Below are positions 1-10,090 of a stretch of DNA of 64,000 nt, piece by piece. Made by a program: the position numbers and the translations under genes. The stretch is taken from positions 62,001 through 126,000 of the forward strand of contig JADJDJ010000003.1 of assembly GCA_016702745.1 (NCBI GenBank), written 5' to 3'. The stretch comes from Chitinophagaceae bacterium (GTDB lineage: Bacteria > Bacteroidota > Bacteroidia > Chitinophagales > Chitinophagaceae). Within the stretch, counting starts at the first letter, position 1; every line of letters begins with the position of its first letter. The notes beneath the pieces were generated by a model. It made no database searches. It saw nothing but the letters and a program-made list of their open reading frames with translations, and was not told the DNA's origin.

Positions 1-428
1 TGCAACACTTTTTACACAAACCTGTTGCTTTTATTATTCTCCCTGTTTTTGCTTTAGCCAATACCGCTATTGGTTTAAGCGGAAATCTTACAGAAATATT
101 TACCCAAAACTATAGCATAGGCATTGCTGCCGGTCTAATTATCGGCAAGCCACTGGGTATCTTCCTATTGACCCTGCTTGCAGTTAAAGCCGGCTTCTGT
201 AAACTACCTGCCGATCTCAGCTGGAAATCTATTGCGGGTGTTGGTTTTTTGGGGGGGATCGGATTTACCATGTCGATATTTATTACACTACTGGCTTTTG
301 ACAGTGAAACAATTATCAATCATGCTAAACTGATCATTCTGGCTTCTTCAGTTGTTGCCGGACTCATTGGCTTTGTGATGCTAAAGAATACATTGAAGAA
401 TGTGTCAGGGCCTGTTAATCAGGATTGA
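1..428 (+). CDS. nhaA: Na+/H+ antiporter NhaA, C-terminal part
   Basis: The gene enters from the left edge; the frame is open from base 3 and stops at 428. About 141 residues are visible, with the hydrophobic helices typical of the NhaA C-terminus: 'LPVFALANTAI', 'GLIIGKPLGIFL' and 'GIGFTMSIFITLLAF' are hallmark segments of the family. NhaA is an inner-membrane antiporter that exchanges sodium for protons and helps control internal pH and sodium. The N-terminal two thirds and any regulatory region lie outside the window. A hairpin overlaps the stop codon. The identity is secure from the motifs; nothing can be said about the start. Confidence 0.9.
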   Translation, partial: QHFLHKPVAFIILPVFALANTAIGLSGNLTEIFTQNYSIGIAAGLIIGKPLGIFLLTLLAVKAGFCKLPADLSWKSIAGVGFLGGIGFTMSIFITLLAFDSETIINHAKLIILASSVVAGLIGFVMLKNTLKNVSGPVNQD

Positions 429-467
429 TTCTCATTCATCAATCTGACTAAAAGGCCCTGCCATTTT
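406..467 (+). terminator. Hairpin terminator at the end of nhaA
   Basis: Arms CAGGGCCT (406-413) and AGGCCCTG (453-460) pair, with a second pairing TCAGGATTGA/TCAATCTGA inside, followed by CCATTTTTG. The stem overlaps the nhaA stop codon. The T run is short, so efficiency is uncertain. It may also serve the convergent gene that ends at 515. Confidence 0.5.
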
Positions 468-514
468 TGCAAAAATAATTTTTCCCTGTCTCCTATTGTC
501 CCTTAGGATATTTG

Positions 515-1841
515 CTATTTCTCTATCAGCACCTGCTGTGAAAACCGCATCTGTTGTCCCTGCAGATGAAGTGTATAATATCCGGTGGCAATTTGTATGG
601 GTAACCTGATTAATACCGCTGCATTTGCAGCCATATCAATTTTCCCTTCACTAACCTGTTGACCGGTGCTATTGAATAACTGGTAGGTATAAATTCCTGA
701 AGGTGCCGACCGATTCAGTAAGGTGATGGCAGTTTTGGCAGGATTCATCACTGTGATAGCTGAACCAACAGATTGTTTGTCTGAAAGGGCAATCACTCTC
801 GAATAACTGAAGCTGCCATCATTGTCAATATTTTTAACCGGTAATAAACAATACCGTTAAAAGCAAAGGGATCATCTTTGCTGTATATCTCACGGATGCC
901 TCTGTTTCTGGCGCTGGTATTCCCAACGGGGATAAACAGACTACCATCCAGACTTCTTTCCAATGAAAAATGACTCATGTCCTGTTCGTTTTCAGATACC
1001 CAGTGCAGATAAGAAACTCCACCCTTTCTCCAACCGGTAAAGGACACCAGTTTTAAAGGAATCGGGAAGCTGGTGTAAGCCAGGGTGAGTGGACTGAATG
1101 TACTGATTGCATTAGAAGTAACAGACCCTGTTGTGGCTACATCACCTATGGCGGTTCCGCCGGCATCTATCCAGTTCCCTCCGGTATAATGTCCGGCCCG
1201 GATTTCTGTACGGCCCGAACCTTAACTATGGGTGATTGAAGATTGTAGATATTGGGAGTAGTTCTGTAATAATGACAATTGAATTCAGCAGCAACACTGA
1301 GTGAGGAAATAGCTATTGTCCTCAGAAAGCTATTGTCTCCAACCGGAAATATAAAATTATCCGACCCGATTTTCTTTATCCACCCTGTCACATGACGGCT
1401 GTCGGTAGCACCGCTGTGAGTGGCACCACTTTCATAGATGAGGTAATTGGGTGTTACAGAGCTTCCAATCAGGCCATTCACAAATTGATGGTTGCCAGTC
1501 AGACTCAGATTATTATTCAGTGCAATTCCGGCGGTATTATCTGTAACCAGGTTATTTACTTTCAGTACTTCCGAACCAGAAACAACCTGCAATGAAGCAC
1601 CATCTAAATAGAGTGTACCGGTACCTGCAGACATTCCTGCTTCGTTATTCACAATTGCCGACTTCGAATAAAGATTACCATTATTTACCAGCACAGCACC
1701 ATATGAATTAGTCAAATCTCCAAATATGGTGACAGATGCCCCGGAATGAATCCGGAGATTCCCGCTGTTATAAAAGGCATGTTGTGAAAATACTAAACAG
1801 CTCTGCAGAACCAATAATTTCAAAAAGATCAGTTTATACAT
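515..1841 (-). pseudogene. T9SS-sorted secreted protein, two frameshifts
   Basis: Three consecutive frames read as one secreted protein of about 440 residues. The first (1841 to 1167) has a signal peptide (MYKLIFLKLLVLQSCLVFSQ) and repeated beta-strand segments rich in N, G and S, like Bacteroidota adhesin or surface proteins. The second, entered near 1197, holds the 'LVSFTGWRKGGVSYLHWVSE' block that usually precedes a sorting signal. The third (796 to 515), entered at the T5 run at 831-835, is a type A C-terminal sorting domain ('SGIYTYQLFNSTGQQVSEGK', then 'GYYTLHLQGQQ'). One extra base at each break restores the expected sequence ('YYRLK-NIDNDGSFSYSRV'). Such domains send proteins through the type IX system to the cell surface. 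It begins 6 bases after the preceding gene's stop, so they are probably cotranscribed. The function of the passenger is unknown. Confidence 0.7.
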
Positions 1842-1847
1842 AGCTTT

Positions 1848-3632
1848 TTATTGAGTATTAACAAACCATTGAATATCCTGCAGTTTCACCACTTTGCTGC
1901 TGCTGGTTGCATTGGAATAATAAACTTCAAAATAATCCCCGGGAGAAATATCCTGTAAAAATGCGATAAATGAAAACTGAAAAGGCTGATCAGAAGTAGT
2001 GACCCGAAGCGTGGTTTCTCCATAGCGAACCGCCGAATTGCCGTTTTTTACAATGCCAATGGAAATATTCTGATTGCTGCTGTTCACTGATAAATTACCG
2101 GCGACGGTAAATAATCCGTTTCGCTTATTATTGGGCTGGTAAGTGATCCGGTTATCAGCAATTGTCCATTTACATGTTTCAGAAGAGGTATTGGAACCCC
2201 AATCAGCCTTGTACCAGGTATTGCTACTGGTCAGGGTTTTATTTGTGGAACTATTTAATACATTGATAAAACAATTTGGTTTCTGATCTCCGATACCTGC
2301 ATTGCTTTCTACAATAGCATTGGCATCTCTCCCATCACTTCTGGTAAAATCAAATCCTTCAATATATTTTCCAATATTGTTCCAGGAATTGCCGGTGATA
2401 GAAATGCTTGTAAAAGAAGTAAAATTTGCCGGTTGATAAAAAATGGCGGTATCTCCGGCATTTGAATTATAATACCCCCCGGAAGCAAGCTGGATAATAG
2501 CCCCGGATCCTTTACTCAGGTTGATACCGTAATTACACCCAATAAAATCCGTTTCTGCCACTTTAACGATGACGCCTGGTGTAGCGCCTTGTACCAAAAT
2601 TCCGCTGCCAATTGAATTGGATATATCACATTCGAAAACCCATAACTCAGCATTTGTTGAATCAAGGATCGTGTTATAAAAACCGTCAAATGAACAGTCT
2701 TTCACTTCATTATAAGTACCGCTACCTAATAAACGGATCGCATCCTCTCCAGCCAACGTTCCATAACTGGCCAGAGTGGTTGCATCAAATGAGAGCATCT
2801 TAAAATAGGTTTCTGACAAGCAGCGAAACATCGGCTTACCCGTGAGCCCGGATGCAGCTTCAATAGTTGTTGTGCCAAATGACAGCCCCTGAAAGGTAAT
2901 TGCATAAGGTAAATCAACAACGATTGTTTGAGAAATGGAAACAGTTTCATCTGCCAATCTAATGACTGAAGGGCCCGTCATATGTAATTCAAGAAAAGCA
3001 ATCGCTTCGTCCACGGTTGCCCAGCTGCCGCTTTCATCCACATCCAGAATATGATCCTCCTGTGCATTAGTACCATGTTTTACAACCCAGTTACCACCAT
3101 AAGCGATAAATGATTTACCTACGTACCTCGTCAGTGTCGTACTAGTCAATCCATCAACGGTGGCCCCACCGCTTCCCTCTACAGTAACCAGATCCGTATA
3201 AGATCCATAATTTTTAATAGTGATTTGCAGACCATTGTCCGCATTGGTCACAACCGGTAATGTTAGTGTGATGTCGTTACTGGCCAATACAAAGTTTTCA
3301 TTCTTCAGAAGCGTTGCATTGGCAGATTTTACAACCAGGTTATGATACCCATTATCCAGTTTTTTCCATTCTGAGCCGGTCCAGTAGTAAAACCCAACCG
3401 GAAGAGAACCGGATCCGTTGAACACAGTCATACCTGCAGGTACTGTACCTGTTAAGGGCGAAACAGTACTCAGGCTGCTAAGCGTAACACGGGGAGGAAG
3501 AAAACCCTTGTTGGTGGTTTCCATTTCCAGTAAAGAATTCGCATCAATGGTTCCGGGATTATCACCAATCTTAACCTGCGCGTTGGAGAAATAGACATGC
3601 AGCAGACAAGCTGCCATTAAAAGGTACTTCAT
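1848..3632 (-). CDS. Secreted right-handed beta-helix protein
   Basis: 594 residues. The signal peptide is MKYLLMAACLLHVYFSNAQ. The N-terminal block (VKIGDNPGTIDANSLLEME, then 'TNKGFLPPRV') is a signature of large Bacteroidota exported proteins with structural or tail-fibre-like heads. Residues of roughly 210-450 ('SWATVDEAIAFLELHMTGPS', 'IRLLGSGTYNEVKDCSFDG', 'LWVFECDISNSIGSGILVQG') show the short repeating coils of a pectate-lyase-like parallel beta-helix. The last 130 residues resemble a jelly-roll trimer head ('NISIGIVKNGNSAV', 'GDYFEVYYSN'). No catalytic residues could be assigned, so adhesion or a structural role is as likely as polysaccharide cleavage. The downstream sorting-domain gene follows by 6 bases. 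The start is well supported by the signal peptide. Confidence 0.7.
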   Translation of the reverse strand: MKYLLMAACLLHVYFSNAQVKIGDNPGTIDANSLLEMETTNKGFLPPRVTLSSLSTVSPLTGTVPAGMTVFNGSGSLPVGFYYWTGSEWKKLDNGYHNLVVKSANATLLKNENFVLASNDITLTLPVVTNADNGLQITIKNYGSYTDLVTVEGSGGATVDGLTSTTLTRYVGKSFIAYGGNWVVKHGTNAQEDHILDVDESGSWATVDEAIAFLELHMTGPSVIRLADETVSISQTIVVDLPYAITFQGLSFGTTTIEAASGLTGKPMFRCLSETYFKMLSFDATTLASYGTLAGEDAIRLLGSGTYNEVKDCSFDGFYNTILDSTNAELWVFECDISNSIGSGILVQGATPGVIVKVAETDFIGCNYGINLSKGSGAIIQLASGGYYNSNAGDTAIFYQPANFTSFTSISITGNSWNNIGKYIEGFDFTRSDGRDANAIVESNAGIGDQKPNCFINVLNSSTNKTLTSSNTWYKADWGSNTSSETCKWTIADNRITYQPNNKRNGLFTVAGNLSVNSSNQNISIGIVKNGNSAVRYGETTLRVTTSDQPFQFSFIAFLQDISPGDYFEVYYSNATSSSKVVKLQDIQWFVNTQ

Positions 3633-3741
3633 AACTTGGATTTTGGATTTTCTAGAATTATCAACAAGAACTTTAATTTAATTTACTAATCAAACTGTTT
3701 CAATATGTTATTTCCATAATTGATTATTACTATATAAGCAA

Positions 3742-4410
3742 CTATAAGGACAAGCTCTTACTCTTTTTTTTACCCTTCAACCGGAACTCATAGTTAAGAC
3801 CAGCCATCACAAATGGATGTTTTCCGAAAGGACGAAATAAATAAACCGGGAATGAAAAATCTCCCGCATTCAGCCCAATGACGATACCAGGTTCAAAATC
3901 TCCACCAGCACACTGTTGTGTATATTGAAAAGCAAGACCTGCATACACCCGCTCCGAGAGGTCGAATCCGGCTTCTGACCAGTTGAAATAAAAATTACCC
4001 TGGCTATTGCCAAGGTCACGACTGTACTGCATCTGAGAAGAAAAATAAAAACCGCCGATACTGATTTCTGTATTTAGTGCGATAGAAAGCCCCTGAAAAT
4101 TACCGGCAGAATAACCCAGCATTGGAGTCAGGGTCCCCGAAAATTTATTTCGCTTCAGACTGAAGGATTTACCTGCAAACAAAGAGACGGTTCCGGCGTC
4201 TTCATAATTGTATCTCAATTCAGCATAATATCCTTTTCCGGAAGTATAATGTAACATTGGAATCCATAAATAAGATTGCTCCTCTCCCACCTGGTGATAG
4301 TTTTCCATCCCGCTCCTGGCCTGGGCCGGCAGTTGCACAGCAAATAAAATAGCTGCCAAAAAACTAAGAAGCCTTTTTCTGTTCTTTGCCAAAGGTTTTT
4401 CTTTTTTCAA
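3742..4410 (-). CDS. Putative outer-membrane beta-barrel protein
   Basis: 222 residues with a basic N-terminus and signal peptide (LLSFLAAILFAVQLPAQA). The rest is alternating polar/hydrophobic strands with aromatic girdles ('YYAELRYNYEDAGTVSLFAG', 'GFYFSSQMQYSRDLGN', 'HPFVMAGLNYEFRL'), as in 8-10 stranded barrels. No named family was recognised. It overlaps the end of the upstream membrane-protein gene by 47 bases, which suggests translational coupling. The long basic tail before the hydrophobic core may mean translation really starts a few codons later. Confidence 0.55.
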   Translation of the reverse strand: MKKEKPLAKNRKRLLSFLAAILFAVQLPAQARSGMENYHQVGEEQSYLWIPMLHYTSGKGYYAELRYNYEDAGTVSLFAGKSFSLKRNKFSGTLTPMLGYSAGNFQGLSIALNTEISIGGFYFSSQMQYSRDLGNSQGNFYFNWSEAGFDLSERVYAGLAFQYTQQCAGGDFEPGIVIGLNAGDFSFPVYLFRPFGKHPFVMAGLNYEFRLKGKKKSKSLSL

Positions 4411-4945
4411 GTACGTTTACTTCTGCATTCGCCAGACGGCTCAGCAGGTGCAGGTCTTTTTTAAACGGATTCCAGTAAAATATCAACCTGTCAATCGGTT
4501 TCCATAAGATGACCCAACTGAATACATCCAGGGTATTATGCATAGCACCGGACATCCTTTCATCCAGTAAACCGGTCAGGTATGATAAAAGCATCTGAAA
4601 TAACAAAACGATTATCAGGCTTCCTGCAAGCAGCCGGAATGTGCGCTGACGGAATTTTGCAAATTCCACCTCCTTCAATTGTTTTTTCAGGTTAAAATGA
4701 TTCCGGATAGCTTGTGTGACCGGTGCGATAAAGCGTTTATCGGCATGATCCAGACAAATCACCTGGTATCTGATCACGGTTTCACGGCTGGAAGTAAGCA
4801 GGGAATTAAAAATGTATTGTTCGAATTCATGTCCAAGCTGGCGCTTGTACAAGGGCGCCGGATCATGATGATTAAAGTAATCATGAACCGTTTGTTCGTC
4901 AAGCCTGATATATATACATACTGGTTCGGCTACAGACGTCTTCAT
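4364..4945 (-). CDS. Hypothetical membrane protein with two helices
   Basis: 193 residues, not recognised. Residues 1-100 are soluble and charged ('LYKRQLGHEFEQYIFNSLL', 'HADKRFIAPVTQAI'). One helix is clear (FRLLAGSLIIVLLFQMLLSYL), followed by a weaker one around 'LDVFSWVILWKPIDRLIFYW', then a basic C-terminus. The layout, a cytosolic N-domain tethered to the inner membrane, gives no function. The barrel protein downstream overlaps it by 47 bases and the two probably form a small operon. About 150 bases separate it from the signalling island; that gap is A/T rich and shows no gene. Confidence 0.5.
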   Translation of the reverse strand: MKTSVAEPVCIYIRLDEQTVHDYFNHHDPAPLYKRQLGHEFEQYIFNSLLTSSRETVIRYQVICLDHADKRFIAPVTQAIRNHFNLKKQLKEVEFAKFRQRTFRLLAGSLIIVLLFQMLLSYLTGLLDERMSGAMHNTLDVFSWVILWKPIDRLIFYWNPFKKDLHLLSRLANAEVNVLEKRKTFGKEQKKAS

Positions 4946-5097
4946 AAGGTGGTTTTACAGGTTTGGATCTGGGTTAATCGGATTAACCTTACTTGTTAAC
5001 GGGAATCCGATACTTCAATTACACTTACTCGCTCTTATATTCTATGAATAAGGATTAATGTTTATATACCTAAGCATTAGTCCTTACTTCGCTTACT

Positions 5098-5532
5098 TCA
5101 TGCTGCTGCTCCGGGTAGCTGAACAGTTCTGAACCAGAAACGCTCGATACTCTGAACGACTTCCTGGAATTTCCCAAAATCAATCGGCTTGGTGATAAAA
5201 CAATTGGCTGACCTGTCATAACAGGCCTTGATATCAGCCGTTGATGAGGAAGTCGTCAGCATGAGTACCGGAATCATCTTCAATAAATCATCAGATTTAA
5301 TATGCTCCAGTAATTCGATTCCGTTCATTCCGGGCATATTAATATCCAGCAGGATCAGTTGCGGCGGCAGTGTTTGTGAAAACTTCCCTTCCTTTCGCAG
5401 GTAGGCCAGTGCTTCGGCACCGTCGCGCACCACATCAATCCTGGTCATGGCCTTTAATTCACTGAATGCTTCCAGGGTGAGCAGGATATCTCCTTCATTA
5501 TCTTCCACTAGCAGTATACGTATTTCATTCAT
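5098..5532 (-). CDS. Rcp1-like stand-alone response regulator
   Basis: 144 residues made of a receiver domain only. 'ILLVEDNEGD' gives the acidic pocket, 'LILLDINMPGMNG' the phospho-acceptor Asp, 'PVLMLTTSS' the switch Thr/Ser and 'CFITKPIDF' the Lys. The EDNEGD start and the long alpha4-beta5 region ('DRSANCFITKPIDFGKF') match the Rcp1 group of CheY-like proteins that pair with phytochrome-type histidine kinases. There is no output domain, so the signal must pass by protein interaction or phosphotransfer. It is the last gene of the signalling island and a paralogue of the regulator at 5582-6025. Confidence 0.85.
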   Translation of the reverse strand: MNEIRILLVEDNEGDILLTLEAFSELKAMTRIDVVRDGAEALAYLRKEGKFSQTLPPQLILLDINMPGMNGIELLEHIKSDDLLKMIPVLMLTTSSSTADIKACYDRSANCFITKPIDFGKFQEVVQSIERFWFRTVQLPGAAA

Positions 5533-5581
5533 AGGTGTCGGGTTGGCTTTTGCAGGTCATTTTTCTTAACAGGGTGATAGT

Positions 5582-6025
5582 TTACCGCATCATTTTATCA
5601 TATGGCACAAACGATACATAAAATGCTTCTATTTCATGCATTACTTTGGTGTATTTGTCGTAATCAATGGGTTTGGTGATATACCAGTTCACCTGCTTTT
5701 CATAACAATCACTGATATCCGCATCCTTATCTGAGCTGGTCAGCATCACGACCGGAATTTCTTTCAGTTCCTCATCCTGCTTAATGATTTCCAGCAGGTC
5801 TTTTCCATTGATCCCGGGCAAATGAATATCCATCAGGATAAGCTGAGGCAATGAAACAGCTGCGTACTTTCCCTGTCTCCGGAGAAAGAGAAGCGCTTCT
5901 TCTCCATCCTTTACAACGGAAATGCGGTTCTCCAGTTGCATATCTTTAAATGCTTCGGTGGTGAGAATAATATCTCCTTCATTATCCTCTACCAGTAAAA
6001 TATGTACTACATCCATGGTTAACAA
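5582..6025 (-). CDS. Rcp1-like stand-alone response regulator
   Basis: 147 residues, receiver only. Visible are 'HILLVEDNEGDIILT' (acid pocket), 'LILMDIHLPGING' (phospho-acceptor), 'PVVMLTSSDKD' (switch Ser/Thr) and 'WYITKPIDYDKY' (Lys). The start used overlaps the end of the upstream kinase by 7 bases; a second Met three codons later would remove the overlap and is equally plausible. This tight coupling makes the kinase at 6019-6815 its most likely partner. It closely resembles the regulator downstream, so the two probably arose by tandem duplication and may act as alternative outputs of the same kinases. Confidence 0.85.
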   Translation of the reverse strand: MLTMDVVHILLVEDNEGDIILTTEAFKDMQLENRISVVKDGEEALLFLRRQGKYAAVSLPQLILMDIHLPGINGKDLLEIIKQDEELKEIPVVMLTSSDKDADISDCYEKQVNWYITKPIDYDKYTKVMHEIEAFYVSFVPYDKMMR

Positions 6026-6815
6026 GATTTAGATGATTGATTCAATTCAGGTATTGTCAGTATAAATGATGATCCTTTTCCGGGAATGGATTCTGCCCGT
6101 ATCTCCCATCCATGCAATTCACAAATTCTCTTACATAGGGCCAGTCCGATCCCGGTTCCCTCAAAACGTCCATCTTCCGGGTGCAGTTTGCGGAAAACAT
6201 CGAAAATGTTGTCTTTGAATGCTTGATCAAAACCAATCCCCTGATCTGCCACTGTTATTTTCCAGCCATGTGAAAATTCCTTGGCTGAAACAGAAACATG
6301 GGGCGCTTTTTCAACACGGAATTTGACCGCATTAGTCAGCAATTCTTCAAAAAGCAGGCTGACCTGATTTTTTCTTCCATACACATGGGGCAGGTTCCCA
6401 ACCTTCCATATAATTTGCAGGGGCTCCCAGCTTGCTGCATTTTTTGAAATCAAATCAAGGATCACCTGATTGAGATCGATTTCTTCATGAAGGCCCTTGT
6501 CGTTATACAAAGAAGCATATAACTGCAGATCCTTTATCAAATTTTTCATTTTGTCAGCTCCCTGTACAGCGAAACTGATATACTGTCTGGCCTTTTCATC
6601 CAGTTGCTGGCTGTAACGGCCAGACAGCAGTTCAAGAAACCGGTGATCATCCGTAATGGTGCCTGTAAATCATGCGCCACCACGGAAGTAAAACGGCTTG
6701 CATTTTCCTTTACAGCTTTTAATTCCTCCTGTAACAGCAACAGCTCTTTTTCTGTCCCGTTTTTTACAGGAAGTTGTGGGTTCACCACTTGAATATCTTT
6801 GAGGATTGTTTTCAT
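6019..6815 (-). pseudogene. Histidine kinase of HDLQAP type, one frameshift
   Basis: About 265 residues across two frames. The N-terminus has a short coiled coil ('KELLLLQEELKAVKENASRF') and the H-box 'VVAHDLQAPLRMITGFL'. A missing base near 6633-6638 moves the reading into the frame that continues 'ELLSGRYSQQLDEKARQYIS', then the N-box region ('LFEELLTNAVKFR'), G1 'DQGIGF' and G2 'GTGIGLALCKRICELHGW'. There is no sensor or membrane segment, so it is a small cytosolic kinase, perhaps driven by partners. It overlaps the receiver gene downstream by 7 bases, an evident cognate pair. The HDLQ(A/E)P(L/I)R box is the phytochrome-kinase type, though no chromophore domain is present. Confidence 0.75.
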
Positions 6816-6828
6816 GAATGTGTTTTTC

Positions 6829-8947
6829 TCATGCCCTGATCAGATCCATTCGTACCGGCCTGATCAGTTCCTCAGCTTTTTTCAAGGTGAAATAAAATGT
6901 TGTTCCCTGTCCGGGTAATGATTCCATCCATATTTTACCACCATGCATTTCCACAATTTTTTTACAGGTAACCAGTCCCAAACCAGTTCCGGGATATTCT
7001 TCTCTCCGGTGCAGACGCTGAAAAGCATTAAATAATTTATGCTGATCACTTTCTGCAACCCCTATCCCGTTATCCCTGACACTAAAGAGCCAATGATCGC
7101 CATTCTCTTCCACCATTACGGTTACTTCAGGTGCGCAGTCTTTCCGGCAGAACTTAAACCCATTGCTCACCAGATTCAGAAATAAACGGTACAAAGCAGA
7201 TTGCGCCCCCTCCACTACCGGTAATGAATTGGAGATATACAAAGCCGCATTCGTTTTGTCCATGACGATCTCCATATCCTGATGTACAAGGTCCAGTACA
7301 TGGTTAAGATCCACGGGCTCGTACTTAGCCGATTTATTCCCTGAACGGGAATATTCCAGCAGATCCCTGATCAGGATACTCATCCGGTCGGCACCATCCT
7401 TGGCACGGATGATATATGATTTACCCTGCTCATCAATCTGGTGGCCATATTTTTTATCAAAGAGTCCAAGGAAACCACTGACCATGCGAATGGGTTCCTG
7501 GAGATCGTGGGCTGTGATATTAGCAAACTGATCCAGGTTCTGGTTCAGTTGCAGGATCTCCTGTTCATCGGCTTTTCTTTTTGTAATATTCTCCAGCGTG
7601 CCTTCAAAATAGCCTGAATTGTCAACTTCAACATACCGGATATTGGCACTGACCCAGATGGTTTCTTTGCTCCTGGTCACTACCTGGATCTCATAATCCT
7701 CCACATGACCATATAACCGGATCAGTTCAGACATGGTTTCTCTTTCCTCTGCCACAGCATAAAGCTGTTCACCGATATTGGTAACCATCATCATCATCTG
7801 CTCCGGAGATTCCTATCCGAATATGGCTGCCATTGAAGGATTAACCATGATAAATTTTCCTTGCGGTGTACTCTGGTAAATACCATCGGCTGCATGATCA
7901 ACAATGTCCTCAAATTTCCGGCGTGCCTGTTGCAGGGCTTCTGCATCTCTTTTCCGGTCGGAGATATCTTGTGTAATACCAAACATACCGGATGGCTTAC
8001 CGGTTTTTTCATCAAACAAGACCGTTCCCTGTTCAAATACATAGAGGTAGCTGCCATCGGCCCTTGTGATCTTGTGTTCCAATGAAAATTCAGCAATTCC
8101 ATCAATGGTATCATTGATCAGTCTTTTGGTGCGGTGCTGTTCAATCGGATCCAGGAACTGCAGGTATTGGTCATAGGAAGGTTCAAATAATTTTGGGTCG
8201 ACGCCAAAAAGACGATACTGTTCCCTGCTCCATTTGAGTCGGCCGGTCTGGAAATTCCATTCCCAGCTTCCAATCTTACCAATTTGCTGGGCCTGTTTAA
8301 ATTTCAGGTGATTCAGGATCATTTTTTTCTGTGCTTTCCTGAATGTTCTGGCTGCTACAAACATCAACGCTACAAAAACAAATATTAATAAGAACAAGCC
8401 GGCCATATTCCTGTTCCCCTTTTCATTGATATCTATCGTGATACCTCTGAGATGATCCTGAAATGTATTTTTTAAAGTGGCCAGATCAAGCGAAACCCTG
8501 TTGAGTAAATCTCTTTTCCCGGGTTGCTGCATAAAAGCAACAGCTGCGGTTGTGCCTTCATTCCCGGAATATGGTGATTCCGCTGTCAAGGGAAGAAAGT
8601 CTGTTTTTCACCAGTCTGTCTATATGATTGATATTGACCAGGTCATTCTGATGTACAGCATTGGTTTTTAAAGCGGTCAGGTTTTGCAGGCATCCGGTTT
8701 TGATCCGGTAAAAATCACGCAGGTAGGTAACATCCCCCGTCAATTGAAATCCCCGCTTACCTGATTCCAGTTGCAGCAGGTTATTGATGAGGGAGTCAGC
8801 CTGTATCAGGTTATTCTCAACCACCAGGATTTTATTCTGCAGTTTTACCTGCTTCCGGAAATTGGTAAACAGAATAGCAAAGCTGCCCAGGACAATGACC
8901 AGGGAAATATATAAAAACAGGTATACTTTGTTTTTATAATTTTTCAT
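6829..8947 (-). pseudogene. CHASE3-PAS-PAS histidine kinase, frameshift and stop
   Basis: About 705 residues. The start at 8947 (MKNYKNKVYLFLYISLVIVL) opens the first transmembrane helix. A CHASE3 sensor domain follows ('LLQLESGKRGFQLTGD'), then a break at the CCC run near 8563, a second helix ('MAGLFLLIFVFVALMFVAAR'), a PAS_3 domain ('IGSWEWNFQTGRLKWS'), and a second PAS ('IVDHAADGIYQSTPQGK'). That PAS meets an in-frame TAG at 7813-7815 exactly where family members have Tyr (IFG-Y-ESPEQ). After it come H-box 'ITAHDLQEPIRMVSGFL', 'LFLNLVSNGFKF', 'VRDNGIGV' and 'GTGLGLVTCKKIVEMHGG'. It overlaps the previous kinase by 14 bases. It probably passes signals to the Rcp1-like receivers downstream. 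Confidence 0.75.
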
Positions 8948-10090
8948 ACCCCTGATTTTTGAATTTAGGAATGGTAAACCAAAAACGACTGCCGCCTGCT
9001 GTTCCGGCATCCACTCCGATCCTGCCCTGATGAATACGCACTATCTTTTTACAAATGGCCAGGCCAAGACCTGTACCGCTGTACACTTCTTTTGAATGCA
9101 GCTTTTGAAACAGGTCAAATATTTTATCCCGGTGATCGGGATTGATCCCAATACCATTATCACTGATTGAAATACAATACTGCGTTTCTTCTTCTTTGCT
9201 GCTGACCCGGATATGCAAAGGATTTTCGGACCGGTACTTCAGCGCATTGCAAACCAAACGTTCCAGCAATTGGGTAATCAGAAGGCTGTCGCAATATAAA
9301 ACCGGCAAAGACTCATAATCAATTGTAGCCCCGGCATCTAATAACTGCCGGCTATAGTTTTGGTGAACGGCCGCAGCAATTGTTTGCAGGCTGGTAAACC
9401 TGAAACTGTCCTGACTGCCATTAACTTTTGCATATTCCAGCAGGTCCAGAATCAGTTTCTTCATTCTGGCCGAACCATCTACAATATAGTTGATGTATTT
9501 CCTGGATTGTTCATCCTGATGGTTGTCGAATTTTTTTTCGAGCAATTGCACAAAACTGCTGATGCGCCTCAAAGGTTCCTGTAAATCATGGGAGGCGGCA
9601 AAGACAATTTTTTCCAATTCTTCTCCGGCAGCGGCTTTTTCCATTTTACAGGCTGCCAGCATTTCGGACAATTGTCTGTTTTTTTCTTCTGCCTGCTTTT
9701 GCAGACTGATGTCTGAAAAAGTGCAGATCATTTCATTTTTACCAGCCTGCCCCGGTAGAATTGGGTGAACAGTCATTTTCAGCCAGATCAGTTCGCCTTC
9801 CATATTATCAAAGACCAGTTCCGACTCAAATGCCATTCCTTTCTGAACCGCCTGCGTAATTTGTGCTGCGGCCTTTCTGTTACCTGGAAACCGGCCAACA
9901 ATTTGTTCCAGTTGTTTTGCATACAGTGATTCTCTTTACTTCCCAGCAGGTCGTGGGCAGCATCATTACCATTGGTAATAATGCCATCTGTATTGATGAT
10001 CAGTAAGGGGATGCCCAGACTTTTTAACAGAGCGAGATCATGTCGAAGGCGCTCCCCTTGCATTGGATCATATGCAGGGAAATTGATCAT
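8934..10090 (-). pseudogene. PAS histidine kinase of HDLQEP type, one frameshift
   Basis: About 385 residues. A PAS domain opens the protein ('IPLLIINTDGIITNGNDAAH'), is broken near 9928-9935 and resumes in another frame ('ESLYAKQLEQIVGRFPGN'), ending 'MICTFSDISLQKQAEEK'. A linker leads to the H-box 'FAASHDLQEPLRRISSFVQ', N-box 'ERLVCNALKYRS', G1 'ISDNGIGI' and G2 'GTGLGLAICKKIVRIHQG'. No membrane helix follows the chosen start. An upstream frame encodes a possible hydrophobic leader (MFRFSFLLFILLQSS) that would need another frameshift to join. The 3' end overlaps the CHASE3 kinase by 14 bases. It is one of three consecutive kinases with this box. Confidence 0.7.

Noticed and set aside
5098..10090. 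Phytochrome photosensory system
   Set aside because: The kinases have the HDLQEP box and Rcp1-like receivers, but no GAF/PHY chromophore domain or heme oxygenase gene is present.
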